Made by a program: the position numbers and the translations under genes. 64,000 nt of DNA from contig JBAOKB010000173.1 of the NCBI GenBank assembly GCA_037044905.1, positions 248,001 through 312,000 of the forward strand. Direction: 5' to 3'. How positions within the stretch are numbered: position 1 is the stretch's first letter; each line of letters starts with the position of its first letter. Source of the stretch: Hortaea werneckii (lineage: Eukaryota; Ascomycota; Dothideomycetes; Mycosphaerellales; Teratosphaeriaceae). This document shows positions 10,767 to 21,515 of this stretch, piece after piece. The notes under the pieces are model-generated. The model did not search any database. It was given only the letters and a program-made list of their open reading frames with translations, and had not been told where the DNA came from.

Positions 10767-13602
10767 AAACCGTGAGAGATTGGAAGCGCTGGGAGCTGTG
10801 GGCGCGGTCTCGCCTTATCAATAGTTTCCGGCTGCAGCACAGCCCACCAAGTCCTCTGAACATCGCCTCTTTGATAAGCAGGAGCTTAGACTGGGTTTGC
10901 GTCGTATCATAACGACTGCTGCGCCTCTTTGCCATTTTCTGTCGATAAGCGATCAGTGCCCCTGTGCGCCTGCGTTTCAGTGGGTCCAAATTCGCGAAGC
11001 GTTCAACCTGATTTTCAACCTTGCTGCTCACTACATTCTCCTGGAAGACAGGCGATAAAGAAATGCGCACGTATCCAAAAAGTGTCTTTGGTGCTTCTTT
11101 GTCAAAGTTTCAGCTCAGCCGGCAGTGAATGAAAGGTTCTGACTGTCTCAGACAATCACTAACAGGAGCTTAAGTAGGTTGCGAAAGATCATCGTGGTGA
11201 TCTAATCACACGTGTGCGCGAATTTTTCACTGTATCTGTCTTTCGCAGGCCAGACTCACACTATGACGAAGTAATCATCGTTGTGCAAAAGCATAGCACA
11301 ACTGGCTCTACAGGCTGCGTAGTGTGTCTTAGGTTGATTACTGAAGACAAATGGACCCCGTGTGATCATACATCACTATCCTCAGACCAGGTCATTGCAA
11401 GGCAGATATCCATACCGCATATGGAGGGCGAAGCAGAAGATTGCTCGTAACAGGTGCTCGCTCCAATTCACATCTTGATTGGATGAATGCCCGGCATCAA
11501 TGCCTCGGCTACAATTGATACGTCCAAACTCACTTTTTTCGATCACTCTTCCTTTTGCTTTTCCAAACGACCGGGCGCTAGAAAAGTCCTGAACTCGTTG
11601 TCGCAGTGAGGCAATTGGCAGCGAAGATTTTGCTGTTACATGACGGATGCTAAACCCCCTCTGCTACACTGTCCGCGGGCGACGACACGCGTCCGTGTCA
11701 GGAGGTTTACTAGGATGGCATAGCGCGGGAGAAGACGCCCTCGGCCACTTCACATATCGACGCACGATCACCCGCATTATCCTTACCCTTCTTTGTCTCT
11801 CAGAAACTTGATCTACTGTCTAGCAAAATTGCTAAGAAGTACGGTCTAGCGGGTACGGCAAAAAGTGGCAGACGAACGATATCTTGAACAGTAATCATAA
11901 AACGGAGCACTCGATTGAATGCTAGTATGGGGTCTCGCTCTATCCAAAGTGATCCTCGAAATATTTCAGAATCTTGAGGAGCCAGTGTAATTGTCGCCCA
12001 AAACCTTAAGGCCACAGGTCTACCTACAGCTGCCAGGTGCATTGTCTGACTTTCACTATGCTTCATTGTTAATCTTTACGCCTCGAAAGACTGGAGGTTT
12101 TTGACAAGACACACAAAAGGCCCTCACTCAGCCTGTGCATGTCAGTCAAACACCGTGATAACGCAGTCAAGTGTGGGAACAGCAGAAGAGTGGAGCACAG
12201 TTGAAGGATGCAACTTTCGCCAAGGTAGCCGTTCACTTCACTGTATAGTAGTCTGGTCTCTCGAGTTCCCACAAATCAAGTGGAAATATATGATTCGGCA
12301 TCTACTTTGACCGCCACCTGACGTGAAACCATGCCACCAAACTTCCAGCGCATCTTTTAACAGGCACCCGTTCGTGCCGATCCAAAAACTTTTTTAAAAG
12401 TGCTGTGGGGCTTTATAAGTCTCGAGGTTGAGCAGGGGCAGTAGATGCGACGGAACAGAGCTCTGGCGCCAGCTAGGTTTAGCAGCTCTTGTCCTCGTGA
12501 TTACAAGTCGAATTTGGCGGTATGCAGTTCCACTTTCAGGGCCCCCGAACATCGTACTTGCTGGCATGCGACAGCTGCAGGTCCTGGTGTGCATCTTACC
12601 TGCCGTAGAGCTGATCCTCGTCTTCGAAAAAGCTCGTTTTCTCTCTCTCACCACGTCCCCAGACAATCGTTTTATTTCGAGATGTGCCTTCAGTCTTCGT
12701 TTCATCGTCTCGCCGACGGCGGGCCACGGGTTTTCGTGGTTGGGGTTCCATGGCCATTTTCCGAAGTTCCCTGACCGTCTCAGGCCTCTGTAGAGCACTC
12801 GAAATTCTACAGCAAGTCCGGTAATAATGTCTCTTCATTGACCCCGAGAGACCTCGGCTAAGGGTCTTCTGCTTCACTGATTGCGCTTGCATCTTGAATG
12901 TTTGCACTTTGCGTGTCGACCGTTCCCGTAGGAAGGGTTTTGAATTCAAGTAATTGTTCATCGTAAGCGAGTCTTTGCTCCGTCTCGTATCAACCGCACT
13001 TGGTAACAGAGGACAAGTGAAAAGGGCCTTGGAGCTCGGAGGAGCAGATAAGTATATAGGGAAGCCGCGATGGATTCGTCAGTGGCGAAGTGCCCGGGAG
13101 ACGCGAGCATATGCACAATCCCAGCATCTCCACACATGGCATTTCTGTCTGAGATTGGCCACTCCACCCTAGTCAATCAAATAAAAAAATAGCTCTTTCG
13201 GGTTCGCGTTCAAAAAGTTTTCTCGTCAGATAAGCGCGGATCCCCCAGAACTCACAGGTAAAGCTTTTCCACCCTGCGATGCTTGAGCCTCTGCGTATCC
13301 TGAAACACAGGGATTCAGGCGAACGAATCGCAGGGGCACAAGGAGGTCTTGCGCCCCGGAACCATTCTGTTCTCTGTTGACATCTCGGAATTAGGCCAGA
13401 ATGAAGTGGCTTTCAACGTCATTCCTCTTGCTATCATGCATGCGACTTCACCTCCCTTCGGTTTACTCACCGCAACAGCCCTGTGCATTCGTATCGAACG
13501 AGCCCGTCTGCTGCTCTATCCTGGGATTGCGATACGTCCTGCCTCGCTTGGAACGCGATTTCAAGCGAGGTTGGGGGCCTGTTCCCTCGTGGTGATCCTT
13601 AC
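10767..13602. other. Gene-poor interval upstream of the deaminase
   Basis: Contains only short, mutually overlapping frames on both strands (for example 12394-12961) with basic, Ser/Arg-rich products and no motif. The first few hundred bases should be the deaminase promoter. No gene called. Confidence 0.45.
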
Positions 13603-14310
13603 TTAGCTGCGACAAGGCAGCGAAGCGAAATTGGAAGTTGCTTTCTTAATGGCCAAGTAAAAGACGCCCAGTTTTGTGATTGAGAACTGCGTATCTATAT
13701 CCGAATCAGTGACGGCGTTTTGCTTGCATGCAGTATTGAGCTCAGCAGGTAACGACTTTCCTTCAGCTGCGAGTATTATTCCGCTTGCATGGAGATCCAT
13801 GCCGCCGTCAGTTATGAGGTCTGCTGCATCCAAACCTTCGACTTGTCCTTCCTCACGTGCAGGAGCGAGCACCAATGCTTCGGCGAGGGGGTCTGTGGCC
13901 CCTAACCAATAGAGTCATTATCCGGCTTGTACCAAACGAGCATCAGGCCACGATGACGGATCCGGCTTTGTCACATAGTAGTAGTGCGACTTCTATGCAG
14001 GGGGGGCCCTCAGCTCTCCCGCCCTCTGACGCAGCTTTGCAGGCTTTTGAGGCAGTAGCCAAACGCACAGGTGTCTGATACTATGGCTTGGCAAGCATGT
14101 CAGATATTCATTTGATGGTGGATTGCGCTCTGCAGTCTACTAGAAGCCACCTATGGATACTCTATGGAATTCAGGTCTTAGGAGCTCTGTCACCATTGAA
14201 GCTACACGTATCCTTAATGGACCTCAAGCTGCACGTGCGCCACGACCGGCGTCTGGCTACGATGGACTTTTGTGTTTCAGTTTTATTGCAATTTTGGGTA
14301 AGCACCGTCC
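13603..14310 (+). pseudogene. Deletion relic of the neighbouring F-box locus
   Basis: By eye this segment is a diverged copy of 15.6-17.0 kb. Bases 13905-13970 (CCAATAGAG...CATTATCCGGCTTGTACC, ...ACGATGACGGATCC) match 15765-15830 (CCAATAGGA...CATCCGGCTTCTACT, ...ACGAAGACGGATTT). Bases 14080-14310 (GGCAAGCATG, CAGTCTACT, GATACTCTA, CACCATTGAAG, GAGCTGCACGTG-like) match 16800-17020. The F-box and the central exon lying between those two blocks in the other copy are absent, so an internal deletion of about 0.9 kb removed them. No product is expected. A minus-strand frame at 13603-13875 also resembles one at 15614-15811 (GLDAADL versus GLDPTDL), so the duplication extends upstream. Confidence 0.6.
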
Positions 14311-14501
14311 ATTTTGAAACGTGTTAACGGGACTCTTCGACGAGTACAGATTGGAAGGAATTTTACAGGACGTAGGGTAAGTAAGGAACGTAATACACCT
14401 CAAAGCCTTCCGGAGAAAAGCAATGTGGCTAAAGTACTGCAGACTCCAGGTATTGGATAGGTAGAACGCTATTTTGCCATGATGAAGATTGTCTAGCGGA
14501 C

Positions 14502-15092
14502 CTAGAGATATGCGATAGTCTCCTCTCTATATGCCTTCATAGACGGTGATTTCTCGGTAATATCTTTGTGGCGGCCAAAAAGCTTCAAAAATGTGTGTTG
14601 CATATCGTTATCACTATCACGCCAGAAAAGCGATCCGTATATTTCATGGCGCCCCGGTATTCGTTCAAAAGGCCAGTGTGCTTCAGAGTACTGCCGAAAT
14701 GTAATACCAAATTCACCACTGTCAAAGTTGATTGTGTATTCCCAGCCCCAGCCTGTCGATTGTCTCGCTTTGCGTCCCGGCACAGGAATCTCTTTTTGTC
14801 GAGAAGATCTAAGTATTTTAAGAAGTGAAGATAGCGGTGCTATCTCGTTCAATCTCCGTTCCTTAAGCCAGTATCGACTTAGCTCTTTAATGTCCTGTTC
14901 TTTCTCTGTGTGCCTTAGTTCCCCTAATAATAATTTGAGTTCTTCACGGAGATTCTTGTTCCTAAGGAAGGGGACTATAAAGTTCCCTGTGCCTGGTTCT
15001 TCTTCATCGGAGTAACCCCCATGAAAATCTGAGGAAATGCAAAAAGGGAAGCAGCCCTCGTACTTGATTAGTACAATACATGAGTCGTCCAT
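14502..15092 (-). CDS. Hypothetical protein, 196 residues
   Basis: Single-exon ORF with an ATG and no recognised domain. The central part (about residues 40-90) is rich in Leu, Lys and Glu and likely helical; the second half has aromatic-rich strands (WGWEYTINF, FGITFRQYSEAHWPF, IYGSLFWRDSD). The even composition and aromatic content suggest a real globular protein, perhaps lineage-specific. It lies between two copies of an F-box-derived duplication. Confidence 0.45.
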   Translation of the reverse strand: MDDSCIVLIKYEGCFPFCISSDFHGGYSDEEEPGTGNFIVPFLRNKNLREELKLLLGELRHTEKEQDIKELSRYWLKERRLNEIAPLSSLLKILRSSRQKEIPVPGRKARQSTGWGWEYTINFDSGEFGITFRQYSEAHWPFERIPGRHEIYGSLFWRDSDNDMQHTFLKLFGRHKDITEKSPSMKAYREETIAYL

Positions 15093-15971
15093 TCTTGGTC
15101 GCCCGAATTTTAGAAGAAAGCAGCCCTTTTACATAGCTTCGGAGACAAAGCTGGTTACATAATTGTCTCGCCCTCAGCTTTTACACACGCGTTGTTGTAT
15201 TATACTAGTACATTGTTATGGCTTTGGAGGTAAGACCGCACGCCTGCCTTCGTAACTAGTTTGCGGTCCTGCAATTGCCAGATGCCTATATCGATACATA
15301 TCCTGTAAACGAGAGCGAATAACAACTTGATTGGGCTTGCTTCGCTCGTAGTCGCTATTTGAGTCCGTATTGATTCGTACTTCTCCGTGTATAAGTGCTT
15401 GGAGTTAGCGGATGTGCCTTAGGCACGATCCAAGGTCGCAGCGACAGGCCGCACTTGGTAAGTCGCTATAGCGGGTAGGATACACTTAGGCTCGTCGAGT
15501 CGTCGGGAGCAATATGCCCATTGTAACGCAACAAATTGACTGAAAGCACGTATCTTCTACTACAAATAGCCACAGTAATAGTCACCACGTCTCACTCGGA
15601 CGCGGTCCTGTGCTCAGCAGATGCCGAAACTTAGCCAGTTGTGAGCGATCTCCTGCTTGCGTACCGATGCATGTCGCGTTCCAAGCACGAGGTCCGTGGG
15701 ATCCAAACCCTGCAGCGGAATGCACCAAACGGGCAAGAGCTCTGCAACCCAAGCTACCAAGGTAGCCAATAGGATCGTCATCCGGCTTCTACTAAATAGA
15801 CACCAAGCCACGAAGACGGATTTGGCTTAGGGCGAAATCTGTGCACGGATCTCCCTCAAGTCTCCCGCCCGTTGATACGGGAAGACCCTAGCACCGAATG
15901 ATGCTGGCGGCTGGTCGTATCAACCGTATGTTTGGTTATATCTGGGTAGGCCCGCCAACACAGAAGCGCCC
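15093..15971. other. Intergenic, upstream part of the F-box duplication
   Basis: No convincing gene. Bases 15690-15880 belong to the segment repeated at about 13.8-14.0 kb. The rest has only short frames. Confidence 0.45.
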
Positions 15972-17510
15972 TTGTCGTCTCGCTGTCCTCCTCCCTCTCG
16001 CCATTCTACGACGTCCATCCAGGGCTTGCCGGAAGAACTTTGTGATGTCATATGCGACTCGCTAAACGGACGAGACCTTAAAGCACTCGGACGCACTTGC
16101 AGACAATGGAGGACTCCAGCGGGCAGGTCATTGTTGCGATACGTCTCCGTCGAATTCGAGCCCGGCAGATGCGCCGTCATTGCAAACATTTCCAAAGCCA
16201 AGCATCTTGCAACGGCAGTTCGGGCGGTTGAACTTCGTCGCACCGAATTCCTTCCCAGATTTATAAATCTCTATTCCTGGGAGGAGAACGCAGAATATCT
16301 CCTTCGGTCCCCTTGGCGTTACCAGGACCCTTCCGGCCGTAACTAGAGAAGGCGAGGGAGGAAGGGCCGGTTCCGTCTACTCAAAGAATACAAGCGCGAG
16401 CTAGAGCAGCACAGGCATGTGGCAGCGCAGCTCTCCACTGCAGTTCGCCAATTTGCGCGGCACGGCTTGGCCGACACCGGCTGGGTCTCAACAGAGGTCG
16501 ATCGCACGCTGTGTGAATTTGCGAAGGCAATGACTTCACTGCCGAATGTGAAATCCTTCTTCCACCAACCCGCCTTTGATAGGTATGATACCGAATGGGT
16601 CTGGCGAGGATTCAGGTTCAACTTTTCTGTACCGGTCCTCGTAGACTACTTGCTTGACGCAGACGTCGAGTCACTGCCCCTGCTCGCAGCTCTCTGCGTG
16701 TTTGCGTCTTCTGACGTTCCAGCCCTTCATCGCATCGATCTTTCCACTAATTGGCCTGCCTTTTGGGGCAGCGGTCAGACATGCAGGGTTTAGACAACAT
16801 GGCACGGCAAGCATGCGGACCAATCGCTTGATGGCATGTCTCATTCCACAGTCTACTCAGAGTCAACCACGGATACTCTAGGGGATGGAGTTGAACTCCC
16901 AGGGGCACTGTCAACATTGAAATTGAACATCTCTTTGACTCACCTTGAGCTGCACGTGAACTACGACTGGCATCCAGCTAAGATGGGCCTTTCTGTCACA
17001 GCTTTATCTGGTTTTTTGGCTCAGTATCGCCAGCTTCGAAACCTGAAGCTTACATTTGGATTGCATGGGTGCCAACTGCCAGTGTCCAAAATCGCTGCGA
17101 AAATGAGATGCGATACAGCTTCCCACATCAAGAGTCTCTCGCTCTCACTACGGACAAACGAGTTGCAACTCAAGCAACCCCTTCAAATTTTCCCGAGTCT
17201 AGAGCATTAAGAGCTTCAAGATGTATACCTCCGACAGAATGAAGGGATGTGGGAAACCGTTCTTTTATGGATAGGGCGAATTTTCCGCCTTGAATCCATT
17301 TGCCTGGAGCATCTTGAAGATTATCATCCATCTGGTGAGGATCGCATTTTGTTTGTCAGGGACGCCTCAGTCTGTCCTGATGACAGCTGGTTGCTTCCCG
17401 GCACGCGGCAGTACGAATCTCAGCTACACGCGTGCGCGTTGGGGAAGCCTCAGATCCTGCCTTCGCCGCGTGAGCGCTTTGGATATCGTTGCCCCGCCTT
17501 GCCATTCTAG
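15972..17510 (+). pseudogene. F-box protein gene with three in-frame stops
   Basis: One reading frame runs through the whole interval and is broken only by stops: TAG at 16344-16346, TAG at 16791-16793 and TAA at 17208-17210. Coding quality is kept on both sides of each. The start is an F-box (GLPEELCDVICDSLNGRDL, about residues 18-36), then a block shared with the F-box copy at 18.8-20.5 kb (VEFEPGRCAVIANI there SFDLEPGGCDGLAAI, followed by VRAVELRR versus VRTIHLARR). Later segments show leucine-rich patterning (ELHVNYDWHP, LRNLKLTFGLHGCQ, ERIFRLESICLEHL-like). Each stop is one C-to-T step from a Gln codon. Without stops it would be a ~512-residue SCF adaptor. Pseudogene is the simplest reading; an unusual readthrough gene cannot be excluded. 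Confidence 0.7.
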
Positions 17511-18790
17511 CATACCTCGTCCGATGACAAGTCTGGGGGTACAGGTCGTCGCTCATGTTGAAGATCTTCGATTTGCTGGGTTCACATTGCTTAGTACTAG
17601 GGCGGACCGCTGTCCATTTCAAGGATACCAGGCTTTGAAGTCGAAGAGATCAGAGTGGCGCACTCAACTGCTAGGCCATTGACGTAGGTTGCACCCCAGC
17701 TAGCATTTTTAGAGCTCACGATAATCGAGATTGAATCTCACTAGCACTGAGTGACCGTCCAGTGTGGCTTGAAGTAATGTGATGTTTGCCAACGTGTTAT
17801 AAAGTAGGAGCCGGTGAGCGCAACGGCGAAATATGGTTGCTCATCTGCCTGCCCGATCAAGGATGTAAGAACATCTGTGGTGTGGCTCGGACGGTTAGGT
17901 TCGAGACCCTTGATGGACGAGGAACATTGTCAATTAGGAACGATCTCGGGACAGATATTTCGTCGATAGTCACACGTTGAGCCTAGTTCTATGCTGTCGT
18001 ACTTCGTTAGTATCTTAGATTCCCAGAGCAAGGATGTTTATCTCCAATTACCAGACCATCTAAGTTGTGTTCGCTGCTGTCTTATCCACGCACCGTTCTC
18101 ACAGCCGCGAAGTATTCTTGGGATTACGTTTACATCTAGGACATGGAGCATATATTTTCCAGCCCGATATTCAATTTTCAGTGGAGAACAGTAGATTTAC
18201 TGGGACCGATTGGCAAAGGCGAGGGGGAGATTGGCGGGCGTGCAGCAAAGATCGTTTCTGCACATCATCGCTCTTCACTTACATTCACAACCTTAACGAT
18301 ATTGAGAGTCTCTTCAACAGCAAGATCGAGAGGAAGGAAAGCAAAAATCATTCGGATGAGTTTTATTACATTTTTGTGCGCATAAAGCGATGGGTCGCAA
18401 TGGCAAGCTACCCAAGTCAAAATGTCGTTCACATATTGCAGTTTATGGTAAGAACTCCTGATGTTCTCGCGAAACATCAAAGCTTGGTAACCGTCCATCC
18501 CTCGCCAGCCGTCTTGCAAACCGATTCCCTGCTTATGCACGCACTGTTCTAGAAGGGCACTAAAATTACAGGCTGGCGTCAGAGCACTTTTCGATCCTGG
18601 GTAGTGATGGGATTTCGTGAAGCCATGAGACCGTGTGCAGCGATCAAAATAATGGATCATTGATTCCGTGGAAAGATCAGCGGGCCGCCGTGCGCACACT
18701 TGCTTCCAACGAGCTGAAACAGAGCCAGAGTGAAACTGAGGTCCGGCGCCGACCTGGGCAAGCAAAGAGATTACAAAGCAGACATCATGA
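17511..18790. other. Intergenic between convergent F-box loci
   Basis: Short frames on both strands (largest 166 codons, minus, 18265-18765) have no motif. It is the shared 3' flank of a plus-strand and a minus-strand F-box locus. Confidence 0.4.
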
Positions 18791-20512
18791 TCACTGCCAT
18801 TTTTGTCCTTCAGATTTGGCCATGTACTTCGCAGGCGCTAATGGGGGGCAGCTTGGGGCCTTTCCCAGCACAAAACGTACAATTTCATCTTCGTAGGTAG
18901 TATATCGACACGTTTTCGTGGGGCCTTTCGTCCACTCATCCGCTGTCGGCTCAAGCAGATGACGTGGCTTCTGTTCTTGAAAGTCTACAAGTGCTCGGAG
19001 CTCAATGCGGTCAAGGCGAAGACGGCATGCAATGTGGTGCAGCACAACCTCCCAGCATCCGCCGCGGGGCATAAGCGCGATGTATTCAAGTCGAAGATGG
19101 TGAATGGCATCTAAGTGCTCGAACAGGCAGAGTAAGTGCGATGCACTTGTCGCGAGGGATAGGTGCAGGTACTGTAAACGACGGAACGCTTTACCTGCCC
19201 CCTGAACGAGCTTCGCGGAAGCCTTTGATAGAGAAAGTAGATCATCGTGCATCTCGCTTACGTCACTCTGTTCATAGTCGAGGTATGTACGACGAGCAAA
19301 ATCGTATGCACATGCGAAGTTGCGAAAGAAGAGTGTAAGTTGCTTCAGATGTTTTGTCTGTTGAAGAGCGTTCGACAGAGGTCGCGATAGTGACGAGCTC
19401 GTTGGAGTTTTGCGACCAGCTTGTCTCAAGACGGAACTCGAGACATTCTAATCGCGAAAGAGCATGTTCCCATTGGTCGAGATGGCGTGTCAAAGCTTCA
19501 CAGTGCCGTGTCAGGGAAAGTGGTCCATCTAGCCTTGCAAGCTGCCTCTCGAGCTCAGCGTCAACGCTGTCAAAAGACTGAGACAGTCGTCGGGCTGGAG
19601 TTTCGGTCCAATCAAGGAGATGAAGAAGATGCGCTGTGCTCCAGAATGCGCTCCCTCTCGTAAAGATGTCCATTGAGCGTAGCACATTTGGTGCAAGTAG
19701 AGTAATATGCGACGCGAAAAAGAGCTGGAGAGCGTCGATGTCTGGGTCATTGCCGAAATTGCCGATGACTGCAAGGCTTCTGCATGAAATTCGATTTGAC
19801 GCCATTTACCTCCCCAGTGGTCTTCGTCTTCGTACATAGGCGTGTACCTGAAAGCGCTTACAAGTGGAAAGAACTGGACTGCCGCGCGAAACGTGGAGAG
19901 AGTCTGCTGCGCATCGGATGGGAAGCTTTGAGTGTGACTGTCTGGCAGCGGAATGGCGGCCAGTGAAAGGCGCGCTATGTACTCTTCTCCTCGCTGCTTC
20001 TCGCGTTCATATTCCTCGTACAGACATTGACGATCTCTTTCGGTCATTGATTTCCATTGCTCTTGCGACATTGAGCTTGGACTCGGGTCAACCTCCATGC
20101 CCGACCAAGGCTTGTGCTCGTATATGGTCGATTCGCACCATTCGGCGTAATGGGAAAAGCATTTGAAGCCAGTACGACGCGCGAGATGTATGGTGCGAAC
20201 CTCTTGTTGAAGGTCTGGTTGACTTGCGATTGCTGCCAATCCATCACAACCACCTGGCTCGAGGTCGAAAGAGATCTCGCGAAACACATGTGGGTTGGCT
20301 AAATCCTTGCATTTCCGGGAAACAGTTCGAAGGGATTTGAAGGCCTTTAGGTCAAGCTGTACAAGAACATTCTCCACTAGCTCTGCTGGTAGCGACAAGA
20401 ACTGAGACATGTATGTGAAGTGACGGATAGGAAAGTCGGTGTTTGAAGAGGCGGCTAAAGCCTGTAGGTCAAAGGGGTACCGCCACGTGCGAGTACCATA
20501 TGGCCTCGGCAA
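18791..20512 (-). pseudogene. F-box protein gene with a frameshift
   Basis: F-box at the N-terminus (FLSLPAELVENVLVQLDLKAF) after the likely start Met at 20410 (an upstream Met at 20512 is possible). Then comes the shared block SFDLEPGGCDGLAAIAS and TIHLARRTGFKCFSHYAEW. A 68-nt intron (19742-19809, GTAAAT to GACCCAG) joins EDHWG to DIDALQLFF in frame. Farther on, between about 19447 and 19400, the frame changes without room for an intron: RLECLEFRLE continues as RKTPTSSSLS and QTKHLKQLTLFFRNFA in another frame up to 18791. So a 1-nt indel (or sequencing error) breaks the last third. The C-terminal part has leucine-rich segments (RLQYLHLSLA, HHLRLEYIAL). Paralogue of the locus at 15.97-17.51 kb. 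Confidence 0.65.
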
Positions 20513-21515
20513 TCTCCGATGACCACAATCATCTTTTGCACTCCGCCTACCGTACCGTCGCCTACCTAGGTATTTTCTTTGACCTCTTCCTCACGAGAAA
20601 ACACAGTCAAATTTCTTCAATCGCAAAGAGATGGTTCAGCTCCATGGTGTACATGGTGCTGAGCCAATGTACGTCGATCTCCTCCTGAAGCATGTATCGG
20701 ACGGAAAAAGATCCCTGCCTAAACATGGACAAACATCAAGTTGCATGGTCTTTCTGGCTGTTATCTTATAGGTGATCTCCTCGGCGTAGTCCTCTCAAGT
20801 CCTACTTTGCAAAGCAGGTACTCATCCAAAAAGGTGGCCTAGATCAGGGTTGATCTGGATGGCTAGGGTGAGGGTTATATACAGAGCCGGAGGCTAAGAC
20901 GCTCACCTGGAGTAGCGCCCATCTGGGTATGAATGAAATGAAACCCCAAGATAAATGCCAGATCGTGACTCGGATTCGTGCAAGTAGGATGGATATGAGT
21001 AGGACTGGCATGCAAGGCGGATTATGTAGGACCTTGTTGAAAAAAGACAGGACTACTCAAGTGGTGTTTGTCCACGTGGAACCCGTACGACCGTGGACAG
21101 GCCGTTCGACCCCACACGCAACTAGCTAGCCACCGTGAAAGCATGATGTGTTGACCTTCATTTGGGAGGGGTTGCACGAGTGATGGTATTGACTAGAAGT
21201 GTTCGGAAGTAGCAAAAAGGACATAGTCTAACGTGTACCGTTGTGCAAAGGTCAGTAAGTTTTGTAGCGGCTGTATTTGTTGCAGCTAATTATGCAAGGG
21301 TAACCGGTGCATCAAACTTGATCATTAAGCGGCAGCACCTGCGAGCGTATTAGAATGTCTTCGCCGCAGACCGTACGGACGGGTGCTTTCAGTTATGAAG
21401 TACGTTGTCGCCTATACACTACGTAAGCTTTCTCGTCTGCAGGTTTAGAAAGTCGAAGGTCACTCCCATCGAAGGTAGTGCCCAGTCATTGCGACTTGAC
21501 AATTCTGGAAATCTG
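20513..21515. other. Intergenic, divergent promoters
   Basis: Lies between a minus-strand F-box locus and the plus-strand channel gene, so it should hold both promoters. No gene-like frame. The open frame of the channel extends upstream to 21405 but without an ATG; a CTGCAG at about 21440 may be an acceptor of a 5' UTR intron. Confidence 0.5.

Noticed and set aside
17880..17925. tRNA-like GGTTCGAGACC
   Set aside because: No matching acceptor or anticodon stem around it.
21405..21515. Upstream extension of the channel ORF
   Set aside because: Begins at a non-ATG codon and includes a probable intron end; first ATG is 21516.
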